Source: Candidatus Pelagibacter communis (GTDB lineage Bacteria; Pseudomonadota; Alphaproteobacteria; Pelagibacterales; Pelagibacteraceae). From it: a stretch of 40,979 nt of DNA. The stretch spans positions 1 through 40,979 of the forward strand of contig NZ_CVSS01000062.1 of NCBI RefSeq assembly GCF_001180185.1, in the 5' to 3' direction. Shown here in pieces: positions 16,600 through 24,785 of this stretch. Made by a program: the position numbers and the translations under genes. The notes under the pieces were generated by a model. The model was not told where the DNA came from. It worked only from the letters and a program-made list of their open reading frames with translations, and did no database searches. The stretch's first letter is position 1; each line of letters opens with the position of its first letter.

Positions 16600-17469
16600 A
16601 TGAAAATCAAAATTTTGATACCAGTTTATAATGATTGGCAGTCTTTATTCAAATTATTAGATGAGATTAACTCTAAATTATCAGGTATAGAAAATGAAAT
16701 ATCGGTAATAATTGTTAATGATGCATCGACACATGACCGTCTTGATGAAAAAAAAAAATTTGAAAATATCTATTCTATAAAAATTTTGAATATGAAAATA
16801 AACCAAGGTCATGCAAGATGTATTGCAACAGGACTAAAATATATCTTTGAAAAAGATGAGTTTGATTATGTAATTCCAATGGATGGTGATGGCGAAGATA
16901 GACCAGAAGAAATTGAGGAATTAATAAGCCAGATACGAAGTTCAAACAATAGACCTATAGTTGGAGAAAGAGTAAAAAGATCAGAAAATTTGATGTTTAA
17001 GATCTTCTACCAGCTTCATAAATTAATAACTTTAACTTTTACTGGAAAGTCGATCAAATTTGGAAATTTTACATGCTTACCTAAATTAACTGTGGAAAAA
17101 TTGATAAATGAAAAAGCAACATGGAATAGTTTTTCAGGTTCATTAAGAAAAATAGAAAATAACTTAATAGCCATACCTTCGACTAGAGGCATTAGATATT
17201 TTGGTCCGTCTAAAATGAGCTTTTCAAATTTAGTAAAACACTCTTTATCAATTATTAGTGTTTTTAGAATGACAGTTTTAATTCGATCTGCTTTATTTAT
17301 AATTGTTTATATTTTGATGATTAAGAGTAATGCCTCAATTATAACTGCAATACCTTTGATATTATTATTAGTTATGATCTATTCTATCTCAAGTTTATCA
17401 TTGAGAGAAAATATGGACGAGTTTGAAAAATCTTTAGAAAATATTAAAAATATTGATAATATAAAATGA
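16600..17469 (+). CDS. Family 2 glycosyltransferase with C-terminal membrane helices (DPM/ArnC-like)
   Basis: A 289-residue GT2 enzyme. The N-terminus KILIPVYNDWQSL is the nucleotide-sugar binding strand, NDAS follows, and VIPMDGDGEDRPEEI holds the DxD metal motif, with the ExRPEEI-type signature of polyprenyl-phosphate mannosyl- or glucosyltransferases. Two hydrophobic helices near the C-terminus (about residues 222-265) anchor it in the inner membrane. It probably makes the polyprenyl-phosphate sugar used by the GT39-like protein encoded just upstream. The stop overlaps the next start as ATGA. An 11-base A run inside the gene is a possible slippage site but is ordinary for this base composition. 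Confidence 0.85.
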   Translation: MKIKILIPVYNDWQSLFKLLDEINSKLSGIENEISVIIVNDASTHDRLDEKKKFENIYSIKILNMKINQGHARCIATGLKYIFEKDEFDYVIPMDGDGEDRPEEIEELISQIRSSNNRPIVGERVKRSENLMFKIFYQLHKLITLTFTGKSIKFGNFTCLPKLTVEKLINEKATWNSFSGSLRKIENNLIAIPSTRGIRYFGPSKMSFSNLVKHSLSIISVFRMTVLIRSALFIIVYILMIKSNASIITAIPLILLLVMIYSISSLSLRENMDEFEKSLENIKNIDNIK

Positions 17470-18665
17470 ATTTTAAAAAATTTATATTATCAATTATAGT
17501 ATTATTTTTTATTTCAAATATTTCTCAAGCAAATTTTAAGAAAATAAAAAAAAAAGCAACAGTTAATCAACCAGAAATTATTTTTCCAATTCAAAAAGAC
17601 AAAAAAGGATGCATTAAAGATTTATATGTAAGTCCAGACAAGAACTATGTTTTGCCTGTATTAAAAGTCGAAGCACCTTCTGGATACGGTCTCGATAATA
17701 GATTTGATTATGCTTTAAGTAAATTTGAAGATTTTAGTTTTCCATGTGGTAGTGGAAATATAGAGGCATGTCAAAATGTAAAAAGAGTTATTTTAGAATG
17801 GGCAAAAGCTAATGCTGCCCAAAGAACTGGACCTTCTGATGGAGAAGGAAGACACTGGAACGATACTTTAACTGTTAATCTTTATATAGCTTCACCAATG
17901 ATGGCAGCATATTCATTTGCCAAACAAGTTATTGACGTTACAGAAGCTGAAGACAAAATTATCAAAGATTGGTTTAAAAAGATTGTCAAAAAAAATAAAC
18001 ATTTAATGTATGAATATTCAAACTATAAATCAGGATCTGGTGCAGCTGGCACACCTAAAAGAGCACATAATCATGCTTTATCATCTGCAATGAGTCATAT
18101 GCAATTAGGAATTTTACTAAATGATAATAAGTTATTTAGAACTGCATTTAAAAATTTTGAAGCAGCTATTAAATATCAAAGAAAAGATGGAAGCATGCCT
18201 ATTGAAACAAGAAGAGGTGGGAGAGCAATGTTTTATCAAGCAAGAGCTATGAATGCGCTAGCTGTTATTGCTACGTTAGCAGAAAACCAAGGTTATAATA
18301 TTTGGGATTATGAGCATAAAGGAAAAAATTATCATAACATTGTTAAGTTTTTTATAGATTTTACTGAAAATAATGAAATCGTTTTTAAGTATGCAAAAAG
18401 CATGAAGCACCCAGGGCCTGCAAAAAATTATAAAAAACAAGATCTCAATAGTCGTTCAAGTAGTAATTGGGGATGGTTATATGCCTATGCTTCAAGATTT
18501 CCTGATCATGAAAATGTACGAAGATTAAAACAATGGTCTCAAGATAAAAATAAACTTAATAGTTATCAGTGGGATATAGTTCATCATTATTTAAATATTG
18601 GTAATAGACCTTTTGGTTCAGCTTCTTGGACGGTAGTTGAAGCTAACTGTCACTTTACAAAATAA
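17466..18665 (+). CDS. Exported PL5 (AlgL)-like polysaccharide lyase
   Basis: A 399-residue protein with a signal peptide (about residues 1-22, ending SQA) and an all-alpha toroid-type lyase domain like alginate lyase AlgL/A1-III (Pfam alginate_lyase). The PL5 catalytic residues appear intact: N202-H203 in RAHNHALSS, and R250 and Y257 in ETRRGGRAMFY. The spacings from His to Arg (47) and from Arg to Tyr (7) equal those I recall for A1-III. The expected reaction is beta-elimination of a uronate-containing polymer in the periplasm. The substrate need not be alginate. It is coupled to the upstream GT2 gene by an ATGA overlap. Confidence 0.78.
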   Translation: MNFKKFILSIIVLFFISNISQANFKKIKKKATVNQPEIIFPIQKDKKGCIKDLYVSPDKNYVLPVLKVEAPSGYGLDNRFDYALSKFEDFSFPCGSGNIEACQNVKRVILEWAKANAAQRTGPSDGEGRHWNDTLTVNLYIASPMMAAYSFAKQVIDVTEAEDKIIKDWFKKIVKKNKHLMYEYSNYKSGSGAAGTPKRAHNHALSSAMSHMQLGILLNDNKLFRTAFKNFEAAIKYQRKDGSMPIETRRGGRAMFYQARAMNALAVIATLAENQGYNIWDYEHKGKNYHNIVKFFIDFTENNEIVFKYAKSMKHPGPAKNYKKQDLNSRSSSNWGWLYAYASRFPDHENVRRLKQWSQDKNKLNSYQWDIVHHYLNIGNRPFGSASWTVVEANCHFTK

Positions 18666-18666
18666 A

Positions 18667-19908
18667 ATGAAAAAAATTATTATTTTAATTTTTATCCTTT
18701 TAACGAATAATGTATTTGCTAACCAAGAAGAGATTAAAAAAATGGTATTTAAAAGTGAAAGTTATAATTTAGGGCTAAACAAGAAAGATACCACTATCCA
18801 AGGAATTAAACTTAAACCAATTACAAAAATTGAAGCCTTTAAACATTCTGTAAAAAAGAATTATGGTTGGACAAAATATGGAATTAAAGTTGTAAAACCC
18901 TCTGATGGATTTCCAATTAGATATGGTGATACTTCAATTAGGTTTGAGCTTCGCTATGATGATTGTGGTTTTTTATTTAAAGATGGAAAAGAAAGAGATT
19001 GTATTAGATCAACACCTCATCATCGGGTCGAATTAGGTCAAGGTCAGAATTCAGATGTAAGTTTAGGATTTAAACATAAACAAGATTATTGGTACACAGC
19101 TTCATTTTATTTTCCAAAGGAGCATAAATTTTATCGTAAACAATCAGTATTTCAATTTCACTCAAGTGAAGGACCTTATCACCCACCGTTTCATTTAGAA
19201 ATTTTTCCGAGGGAAGGATTAATGGCCAAAATTAGTACCTCTGAGGGAGTATATGAAGATAGAGAAAATGCATGTGGAGGAAGTGTTAAGCAAGAAATAA
19301 ATTATTGTGAAAAAGCGGCACTAGATTATTTAATTATGAGTCCTGATGAGCTTGAGGATAGTTTAGGAAAATGGACTGATTTAGTAATACATGCGAATTG
19401 GGATAAACGTGCATCTGACGATAAAAAAAATAAAGGTATGATTGAGCTATTTGTTAATGGAAAAAAAAAATTACACTATGAAGGTCAATCTATGTGGGAT
19501 GTTGGCTTAACTGTAATGCAATTTGGTATTTATCAGAGCAAAGAAGCAAAAACTTTTAAAGGAAAAACAGGCACATTACAGGAAATGAAAGATACACCTA
19601 CGGTCATGTTTTATGATGAAATATGGGCTAAAAAGAAGTGTAAAGATCTTGAATTAGAACGATTAGGTTACTCATGTGAAAATTTAGAGAGCCAATCTGA
19701 TGATGTTACTAGACCTTTCAGTGTATTTAGACATCAACAACAAGAATATATTGTTATTGTAAAAAATAAAATTGATAAAAATGTTTTAATTAAACTTAGA
19801 GGTTTTGATAAAAAAAGTTTGACCGAACAAGGAATGAAAGAGTGTACTGATAAAAATAAAGAAGGTTGTTATGTTCATTATTCGAGCCAAGTAGCTTTTG
19901 GTCAATAA
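18667..19908 (+). CDS. Exported polysaccharide lyase-like protein (heparin lyase I / glucuronan lyase fold)
   Basis: A 413-residue protein starting with a signal peptide (MKKIIILIFILLTNNVFA). I chose the ATG at 18667 because it begins the signal peptide and follows the previous stop by one base; an in-frame ATG ten codons earlier would bury it. The middle has beta-jelly-roll features: RFELRYDD, HHRVELGQG, YWYTASFYFP, HPPFHLEIFPR, WTDLVIHANW and GMIELFVNGKK. This pattern is like the polysaccharide lyase family that includes PL13 and PL20 (Pfam PF14099). Enzymatic activity is inferred from the fold. It ends one base from the convergent umuC stop. Confidence 0.62.
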   Translation: MKKIIILIFILLTNNVFANQEEIKKMVFKSESYNLGLNKKDTTIQGIKLKPITKIEAFKHSVKKNYGWTKYGIKVVKPSDGFPIRYGDTSIRFELRYDDCGFLFKDGKERDCIRSTPHHRVELGQGQNSDVSLGFKHKQDYWYTASFYFPKEHKFYRKQSVFQFHSSEGPYHPPFHLEIFPREGLMAKISTSEGVYEDRENACGGSVKQEINYCEKAALDYLIMSPDELEDSLGKWTDLVIHANWDKRASDDKKNKGMIELFVNGKKKLHYEGQSMWDVGLTVMQFGIYQSKEAKTFKGKTGTLQEMKDTPTVMFYDEIWAKKKCKDLELERLGYSCENLESQSDDVTRPFSVFRHQQQEYIVIVKNKIDKNVLIKLRGFDKKSLTEQGMKECTDKNKEGCYVHYSSQVAFGQ

Positions 19909-19909
19909 A

Positions 19910-21187
19910 TTAAGCTCTAATAGTTGGTAGACAATAAAAGTCAGCTGTATCTATTTTAGAAGAATATTGTCTTCTCATGCTCCATTTTTTATGAACACCT
20001 GCACTTGCAAGACTTAAAGTGGATCTTCCGTATCTATAATTAGTATTATCAATTGATCTCATCAAACTTTTTATCTTTTCATCTTTTTCTGAAGAAAATA
20101 AATTTTTTCTACCATCATCGTTACGTAGTCCTGTAAGCATGACACCTGCTTTCTGATATCGATATCCATCTTTGAAAATACTTTCTAAAATTGAAACTGC
20201 AGTTTTAACAGTTTCAATACTATTATTTGTTGCAATTGGAAAATCAATTGTCTTTGCATTTGAATAATAACCATAATCTCTTTGAAAAGGACTAGTTCTC
20301 ACAAAAACTGTAATTGCTTTTGCAACTAAAGACTCTGATCTAATTTTTTCAGATGCATTTAAACAATAGTTTGCAACTGCTTCTTTTAATTCTTGAAATT
20401 TTTCAATCCTTTTCCCAAATGATCTTGAAACTACACAGCTTTTTCTTTTCGTTTGTGTTGTCTCTAAACCAATACATGGTATTCCTCTAAGTTCCATTGC
20501 AGTTCTAGAACTTAAAACATTAGAACATTTTTTGATCCAGGTATTAGATTTATTTTTAAGTTGTTTTGCATTATAAATTCCGTTCTTCTGATAAAACTTG
20601 GTAAGTTGTCTACCAACACCCCACACATCATTAATTTCAACTTTTTCTAAGATTGGATCTAAATTTTCTATTCCAATTAAGCTTGTTACCCCCGATTGTT
20701 TTTTCTTTGCAATATGATTTGCAACTTTACTTAAAGTTTTAGTTTTAGCGATACCAATACTAGTTGGAATACCAGTCCATTGTAAAACTGTTTCTCTAAT
20801 TTCTCTTCCAACTTTTTCAACTTCAGTATCTGGAAAATTGGACAAATCTATAAATGCTTCATCAATTGAATACACCTCTATTTCAGTATTAAATCTTTTT
20901 AGAGTTCTCATTACTCTTCTAGATAAATCTCCATATAATGAGTAATTTGATGAAAAAACTTCAACTTTATTTTTAACAATAATATCTTTTGCTTTAAAGT
21001 AAGGCTCACCCATCTTGATCCCTAAAGCTTTTGCCTCATTGGATCTAGAAATGATACAACCATCATTATTGGACAAAACAACTACAGGTTTTTTTCTTAT
21101 TTTTGGATTAAATAATCTTTCACATGAAACGTAGAAAGAATTACAATCAACTAAGCCTATTTTTTTAGTACGTTGAATGGATGACAT
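19910..21187 (-). CDS. umuC: DNA polymerase V catalytic subunit
   Basis: Y-family error-prone polymerase acting in SOS mutagenic translesion synthesis with UmuD'. The 425-residue length matches E. coli UmuC (422). Catalytic carboxylates are D14 in GLVDCNSFYVSCE and D109-E110 in EVYSIDEAFIDLS. The little-finger region has the UmuC-type KRKSCVVSRSFGKR segment. The start at 21187 lies inside the end of umuD, overlapping it by 23 bases, so the two are co-transcribed from the SOS promoter upstream of umuD. Confidence 0.95.
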   Translation of the reverse strand: MSSIQRTKKIGLVDCNSFYVSCERLFNPKIRKKPVVVLSNNDGCIISRSNEAKALGIKMGEPYFKAKDIIVKNKVEVFSSNYSLYGDLSRRVMRTLKRFNTEIEVYSIDEAFIDLSNFPDTEVEKVGREIRETVLQWTGIPTSIGIAKTKTLSKVANHIAKKKQSGVTSLIGIENLDPILEKVEINDVWGVGRQLTKFYQKNGIYNAKQLKNKSNTWIKKCSNVLSSRTAMELRGIPCIGLETTQTKRKSCVVSRSFGKRIEKFQELKEAVANYCLNASEKIRSESLVAKAITVFVRTSPFQRDYGYYSNAKTIDFPIATNNSIETVKTAVSILESIFKDGYRYQKAGVMLTGLRNDDGRKNLFSSEKDEKIKSLMRSIDNTNYRYGRSTLSLASAGVHKKWSMRRQYSSKIDTADFYCLPTIRA

Positions 21188-21560
21188 AAGTCACAACTCC
21201 CCAAATAAAAACATCTTCTTCTTCATTAATTAAAATTCTATTTGAAAAATCTTTAGATCCAGATGTTAGAAATTTTTTATCTCTTTCTTGGACTAAAGTT
21301 TTAACTACAAGTTCATCATGAACATTTGCAATAACTGTTGAAAAGTTTTTTGGCTTTAAACTTTTATCAACCACCAATAAGTCTCCATCATTAATCCCAA
21401 CATCGACCATGGATTTTCCTTGCACTCTGATAATGAAAGTGGCTGGAACATTTCTGATTAAATGCATGTTCAGATCGATATCTTCTTCGATATAATCAGT
21501 GGCAGGTGATGGGAAACCAGCACCAGCTTTATGTAGATAATAAGGGACTGTTAGTTTCAT
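21165..21560 (-). CDS. umuD: UmuD-type SOS mutagenesis autoprotease
   Basis: S24-family protein that cleaves itself with RecA filaments to form UmuD', the partner of UmuC. From the ATG at 21560 it is 131 residues. The Ala-Gly cleavage site is at A14-G15 (GAGFPSPATDY), the catalytic serine at S50 (QGKSMVDVGINDGD) and the lysine at K87 (ELVVKTL). A longer frame from 21590 would add ten residues. I reject that start because its first codons overlap the -10 box and the LexA operator of a strong-looking promoter, so they would not be transcribed. With the short start the leader is only about 15 bases, with little ribosome binding site. Confidence 0.93.
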   Translation of the reverse strand: MKLTVPYYLHKAGAGFPSPATDYIEEDIDLNMHLIRNVPATFIIRVQGKSMVDVGINDGDLLVVDKSLKPKNFSTVIANVHDELVVKTLVQERDKKFLTSGSKDFSNRILINEEEDVFIWGVVTYVIHSTY

Positions 21561-21607
21561 GTTCTTGTTTTGTTCTAATTTATAGCCCATTTATACAATG
21601 CACGCAA
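21561..21607 (-). promoter_or_regulatory. umuDC promoter with perfect LexA (SOS) box
   Basis: On the minus strand, TTGCGT (21602-21607) and TATAAA (21579-21584) are 17 bases apart. Immediately downstream, 21561-21575 is GAACAAAACAAGAAC, which is the exact reverse complement of the alphaproteobacterial LexA box GTTC-N7-GTTC. It would cover the transcription start and abuts the ATG at 21560. The placement is classic for repression by LexA and release upon DNA damage. Confidence 0.82.
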
Positions 21608-21631
21608 GAGGTTGTATTTTGAGTCCGTAAT

Positions 21632-21667
21632 TGAATCAAAAGTGAATCAAAACGTGAACATCAAAAC
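21632..21667. repeat. Phased near-direct repeats between umuDC and the cupin gene
   Basis: TGAATCAAAAG at 21632-21642 and TGAATCAAAAC at 21643-21653 are tandem 11-base units, followed by a related TGAACATCAAAAC at 21655-21667. On the other strand they read as G(A)TTC half-sites about 11-12 bases apart, close to one helical turn and similar to the spacing of LexA half-sites. A perfect DnaA-box-like 9-mer follows at 21683-21691. The function is unknown. Confidence 0.45.
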
Positions 21668-21682
21668 TATATTTTGTATGCT

Positions 21683-21691
21683 TGTGGATAA
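21683..21691 (-). promoter_or_regulatory. Consensus DnaA-box sequence
   Basis: The minus strand reads TTATCCACA, identical to the E. coli DnaA consensus. It is a single copy in an intergenic region without origin-linked genes, so it may be a regulatory DnaA site or chance. About 0.3 such matches would be expected by chance in this much sequence. Confidence 0.3.
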
Positions 21692-21744
21692 CTTCAACCA
21701 AGGATAGTTTTAAATTCTAATTTAATTATAAAAGGAGAAAAATA

Positions 21745-22095
21745 ATGAGTTCAATTGAAGTCAAAACTTTTGACAATCCAGACGAAAGTAACACGAATTT
21801 TAAAAATGCTAAAATAGATATTGTGAAAGTAGGAGATCAAAGAGTTATGAGATTAGTTTTACAACCAGGTTGGAAATGGTCACAAGACATCAAGCCAACA
21901 GTTGGCACAGATAGCTGTAAAGCAAAACATCTAGGTGTAATTGTTTCAGGAGCAGTTTGCGCAAAACATGATGATGGAACTGAATTAACTTATAAGGCTG
22001 GTGATGCATATTCAATAGAACCAGGTCATGATGGTTGGGTAGTAGGTGATAAACCTGCAGTAGTTTATGAGTTTCATGGAAAATGGGGAGAATAG
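21745..22095 (+). CDS. Small cupin-domain protein
   Basis: A 116-residue single-domain beta-barrel (cupin_2-like) protein. The segments MRLVLQPGWKWSQDIKP, HLGVIVSGAVCAKHDDGTELTYKAGDAYSIEPGHDGWVVGDKPAVVYEF follow the cupin pattern of G(X)5HX..., with one histidine of motif 1 apparent and a GH in motif 2. The metal site is not a textbook one, so a binding or sensor role is as likely as catalysis. A strong ribosome binding site (AAAGGAG) lies eight bases before the ATG. The GFA-family gene starts at or before its stop, so the two form one unit. Confidence 0.78.
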   Translation: MSSIEVKTFDNPDESNTNFKNAKIDIVKVGDQRVMRLVLQPGWKWSQDIKPTVGTDSCKAKHLGVIVSGAVCAKHDDGTELTYKAGDAYSIEPGHDGWVVGDKPAVVYEFHGKWGE

Positions 22096-22457
22096 TGAAA
22101 AAACTATCGTGTCATTGTGGTGCTATAGAGGCTGAAATAAATTTAGAGGGAGACTTAGCCAAAGTAATAAAATGTAATTGTTCTATTTGTAAAAGAAAAG
22201 GAGCAATTATGTCTATGGTAAAAAATGAAGATTTTAAAATTGTTAAAGGCCAAGATAAATTAAAACTTTATCAATTTCATTCAAAAGTTGCCAAACATTA
22301 CTTTTGCTCAGATTGTGGAATTTATACCCATCACATCCCAAGAATAAATCCAGCGATGACAGGATTTAATGTTGGGTGTATTGATGAAGTAAATACTTTT
22401 GATATCAAAGATGTTCCAGTAAACGATGGTCAAAATCATCCATTAGATAAAAAATAA
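22095..22457 (+). CDS. GFA/CENP-V-family zinc protein
   Basis: A 120-residue protein of the glutathione-dependent formaldehyde-activating enzyme (GFA) fold. Cysteine pairs CHC near the N-terminus, CNCSIC (about 26-31 from this start) and CSDC with HIPR further on are the usual Zn ligands. I favour the GTG at 22095, which overlaps the cupin stop in TAGTG and has GGGGAGA five bases before it. An ATG at 22083 would add four residues. Most members of this fold have no proven substrate; formaldehyde-glutathione chemistry should not be assumed. Confidence 0.85.
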   Translation: MKKLSCHCGAIEAEINLEGDLAKVIKCNCSICKRKGAIMSMVKNEDFKIVKGQDKLKLYQFHSKVAKHYFCSDCGIYTHHIPRINPAMTGFNVGCIDEVNTFDIKDVPVNDGQNHPLDKK

Positions 22458-22462
22458 TTTTC

Positions 22463-23386
22463 ATGCAACAATTCAGCTTATGCTTTGGTAAGGTAAAAAA
22501 AGATTGTTTAAAGTTTATTAAATCTCAAGAGACAAAAGCCGATAAATTTAAAAATAAAGAAAGAATGATTAAATCTTTCTTAATTCCTCTATGTTTTTGG
22601 ATCAGTAAAAAAGCTAAAAATAAAAGACCATATTTTGTAGGATTAGCAGGAGGGCAAGGAACTGGTAAAACTACAATTAGTTCATTAATCAGAATTATCT
22701 TAACTAAATACTTTAAATTAAATGTTTTTAGGATTTCAATAGATGATTTTTATAAAACAAGAAAAGAGCGAATAAATCTATCAAAAAGAGTACATCCTAT
22801 GCTTTTAATAAGAGGAGTTCCTGGAACACATGATATAAATATGATGCTGAATTTCTTCAGAAAATCAAAAAGTAAGAAATTCAAAAGACTAAAATTACCA
22901 ACATTTAATAAAGCTATTGATGATAGGTTTAATAAAAAAAAATGGTACGATTTAAAGAAGAGACCGGATGTAGTTATTTTTGAAGGATGGTGTGTTGGTG
23001 CAAAATCAGAAAAAAATACTACTTTAAAAAAAACAATTAATTCTCTGGAAAAAGCAAAAGATCAAAAACAGATTTGGAGAAAATATGTTAATAATCAATT
23101 AAAATCAAAATATAAAAATTTATATTCACAATTAAATTGTTTGATTTATCTAAAAGCAAAAAATTTTAGTTTGTTACAAAAATGGAGAATGAAACAAGAA
23201 AGAAAACTTTGGATCAAAAGTAAAGTGAAATCAAAAATAATGAGTAGAGGGGATGTATTAAATTTTATGCAAACTTATCAAAGAATTACTCAAAACATGT
23301 TTAGAAATATGCCAAAATATGCATCAGTTATATTCAATTTAAATAGTAACCATCAAATTAAATCTGCTGTATATAAAAAGAAATGA
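22463..23386 (+). CDS. D-glycerate 3-kinase-like P-loop kinase
   Basis: A 307-residue P-loop kinase related to plant glycerate kinase (GLYK) and E. coli YggC. The Walker A motif is GLAGGQGTGKTT at residues 60-71, followed by ISIDDFYKTRKER, HPMLLIRGVPGTHD and VVIFEGWCVGA, which are characteristic of this family. The expected reaction is ATP-dependent phosphorylation of D-glycerate, which would link glycolate/glyoxylate breakdown to glycolysis. The substrate is inferred. It lies five bases after the GFA gene, and its stop overlaps the TolC-family start in ATGA. Confidence 0.82.
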   Translation: MQQFSLCFGKVKKDCLKFIKSQETKADKFKNKERMIKSFLIPLCFWISKKAKNKRPYFVGLAGGQGTGKTTISSLIRIILTKYFKLNVFRISIDDFYKTRKERINLSKRVHPMLLIRGVPGTHDINMMLNFFRKSKSKKFKRLKLPTFNKAIDDRFNKKKWYDLKKRPDVVIFEGWCVGAKSEKNTTLKKTINSLEKAKDQKQIWRKYVNNQLKSKYKNLYSQLNCLIYLKAKNFSLLQKWRMKQERKLWIKSKVKSKIMSRGDVLNFMQTYQRITQNMFRNMPKYASVIFNLNSNHQIKSAVYKKK

Positions 23387-24678
23387 AGAAAATTTTATTT
23401 ATATTAATTGGATTTTTAGCAATTATTACAAACTCAAATGCAGAAAGTTTTTCTACTGCTTTATCTAAATCTTTTAAGAATAATTCTGAACTTAATGCTG
23501 AGAGAGAAAATATAATTATTTCTGAACAAGAATTGAAAATTTCACAAGGAAATTATTTGCCAACAGTTACTTTATCTGGATCTAAAAGTCAGGAAGATAC
23601 AAATAAACTTACAAACCAGTCAGGCAGTAATGCATCTATAAACGATGTAAATACTTTCACTAGATCTATTTCAATTTCTCAAACACTAATTGATTTTGGA
23701 AGAGGTGCAGAGTTATCCAAAAGTAGAATTGGTTTAGATTTAGCAAAAGCAAGACTTTTAAAAAAAGAACAAGATATTTTATTTAAAACTACTGAAGCTT
23801 ACACAGGTTTAGCCTTAGCTAATGAAAAATTAAAGATTAATCGAGATAATGTTGAATTGTTAAGCAGACAAGTAGAAACAGATCAGATCCGAGTTGCAAG
23901 AGGGCAAATAACTTTATCTGATGTATCTCAAACAGAATCTTCTCTAGCCGAAGCACAAGCAAAATTAATTCAAGCTGAAAATGAACTTTTAACTAGTAAG
24001 CTTAATTATGAAAATATAATTGGATCTTTAAGCGATGTAAAATCTTTGGATAAAAAATCAATTAAAGAATATCCATTACCTGATAATCTTAATTCGGCAA
24101 TTGAGATTTCTAAAAAAAATAATCCTGATTTAATTATTGCTAAATTAGAATATGAACAAGCTCAAAAAGATAAATCTATTGCAAAATCAGATCTCGCTCC
24201 AACAGCAAATTTATCTTTAGAAAGATCTTATTCAGATGATTTAAGTGCAACATATGATGAAAGAGAGAAAGATACTCTTAAAGCAACTGTTACTTGGCCT
24301 TTTTTTTCAGGTGGAAAAAATTTAGCCACATTAAATAAAAACTCGAGTTTAGAAACAAGATCGAGATTACTTTTGGATAGTGTTTCAAAACAAAATCAAA
24401 CAAACGTTGCTAGCGCATGGTCTAACTATCAATCTAACAAAAGTTTATTAAATTCCGTTCGATTGCAAGTTAGAGCTGCAGAGATTGCAAATGAAGGGAT
24501 TTCTGCTGAATATAATAGTGGAGCGGGAAGAACTACTTTGGAGGTAATTCAATCTAATTCACTTCTTTTGAATGCCCAGATCTCACTTGCTAATTCAGAG
24601 AGAAATTTCATTCTCTCAAAGTTTAATTTATTAAAGTCGGTTGGCTTGCTTCACAGCGAATATTTAAAAATTAACTAA
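23383..24678 (+). CDS. TolC-family outer-membrane channel protein
   Basis: A 431-residue protein with a signal peptide (MKKILFILIGFLAIITNSNA) and two repeated halves of long alpha-helical coiled-coil with beta segments, the TolC fold. TolC trimers form the outer-membrane exit duct for type I secretion and efflux. Segments such as NNSELNAERENI, QTLIDFGRGAELSKSRIGLDLAKA and TVTWPFFSGGKNLATL are typical of the conserved repeats. No membrane-fusion or inner-membrane pump genes are adjacent, so the partner system cannot be named. The start overlaps the glycerate-kinase-like stop by four bases. Confidence 0.9.
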   Translation: MKKILFILIGFLAIITNSNAESFSTALSKSFKNNSELNAERENIIISEQELKISQGNYLPTVTLSGSKSQEDTNKLTNQSGSNASINDVNTFTRSISISQTLIDFGRGAELSKSRIGLDLAKARLLKKEQDILFKTTEAYTGLALANEKLKINRDNVELLSRQVETDQIRVARGQITLSDVSQTESSLAEAQAKLIQAENELLTSKLNYENIIGSLSDVKSLDKKSIKEYPLPDNLNSAIEISKKNNPDLIIAKLEYEQAQKDKSIAKSDLAPTANLSLERSYSDDLSATYDEREKDTLKATVTWPFFSGGKNLATLNKNSSLETRSRLLLDSVSKQNQTNVASAWSNYQSNKSLLNSVRLQVRAAEIANEGISAEYNSGAGRTTLEVIQSNSLLLNAQISLANSERNFILSKFNLLKSVGLLHSEYLKIN

Positions 24679-24711
24679 ATATCTGATTTTTTAGCCCTAA
24701 TTAAATTATTC

Positions 24712-24739
24712 TTGCTAATGAGAACAAAATGTGTACATT
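24712..24739 (+). promoter_or_regulatory. recA promoter with imperfect SOS box
   Basis: TTGCTA (24712-24717) and TACATT (24734-24739) with 16 bases between them could form a promoter. GAACAAAATGTGTAC (24722-24736) overlaps it and matches the alphaproteobacterial LexA box GAAC-N7-GAAC in seven of eight half-site bases. It shares GAACAAAA with the perfect umuDC operator. It lies about 50 bases before the recA start. Confidence 0.5.
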
Positions 24740-24785
24740 TAAAGTATGATTCGAATGTTAAAAAAAGCAAGAAAAGAGGCAAAAA

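Noticed and set aside
16748..16758. 11-base A run inside the GT2 gene as a phase-variation tract
   Set aside because: Runs of 10-12 A or T occur in many genes of this window (for example at 1626-1635 and 14597-14608), so it is explained by base composition; variation between reads would be needed.
21660..21744. Possible replication origin, from a consensus DnaA box in an AT-rich gap
   Set aside because: Only one box, no cluster of further boxes and no dnaA, dnaN, gidA or hemE nearby.
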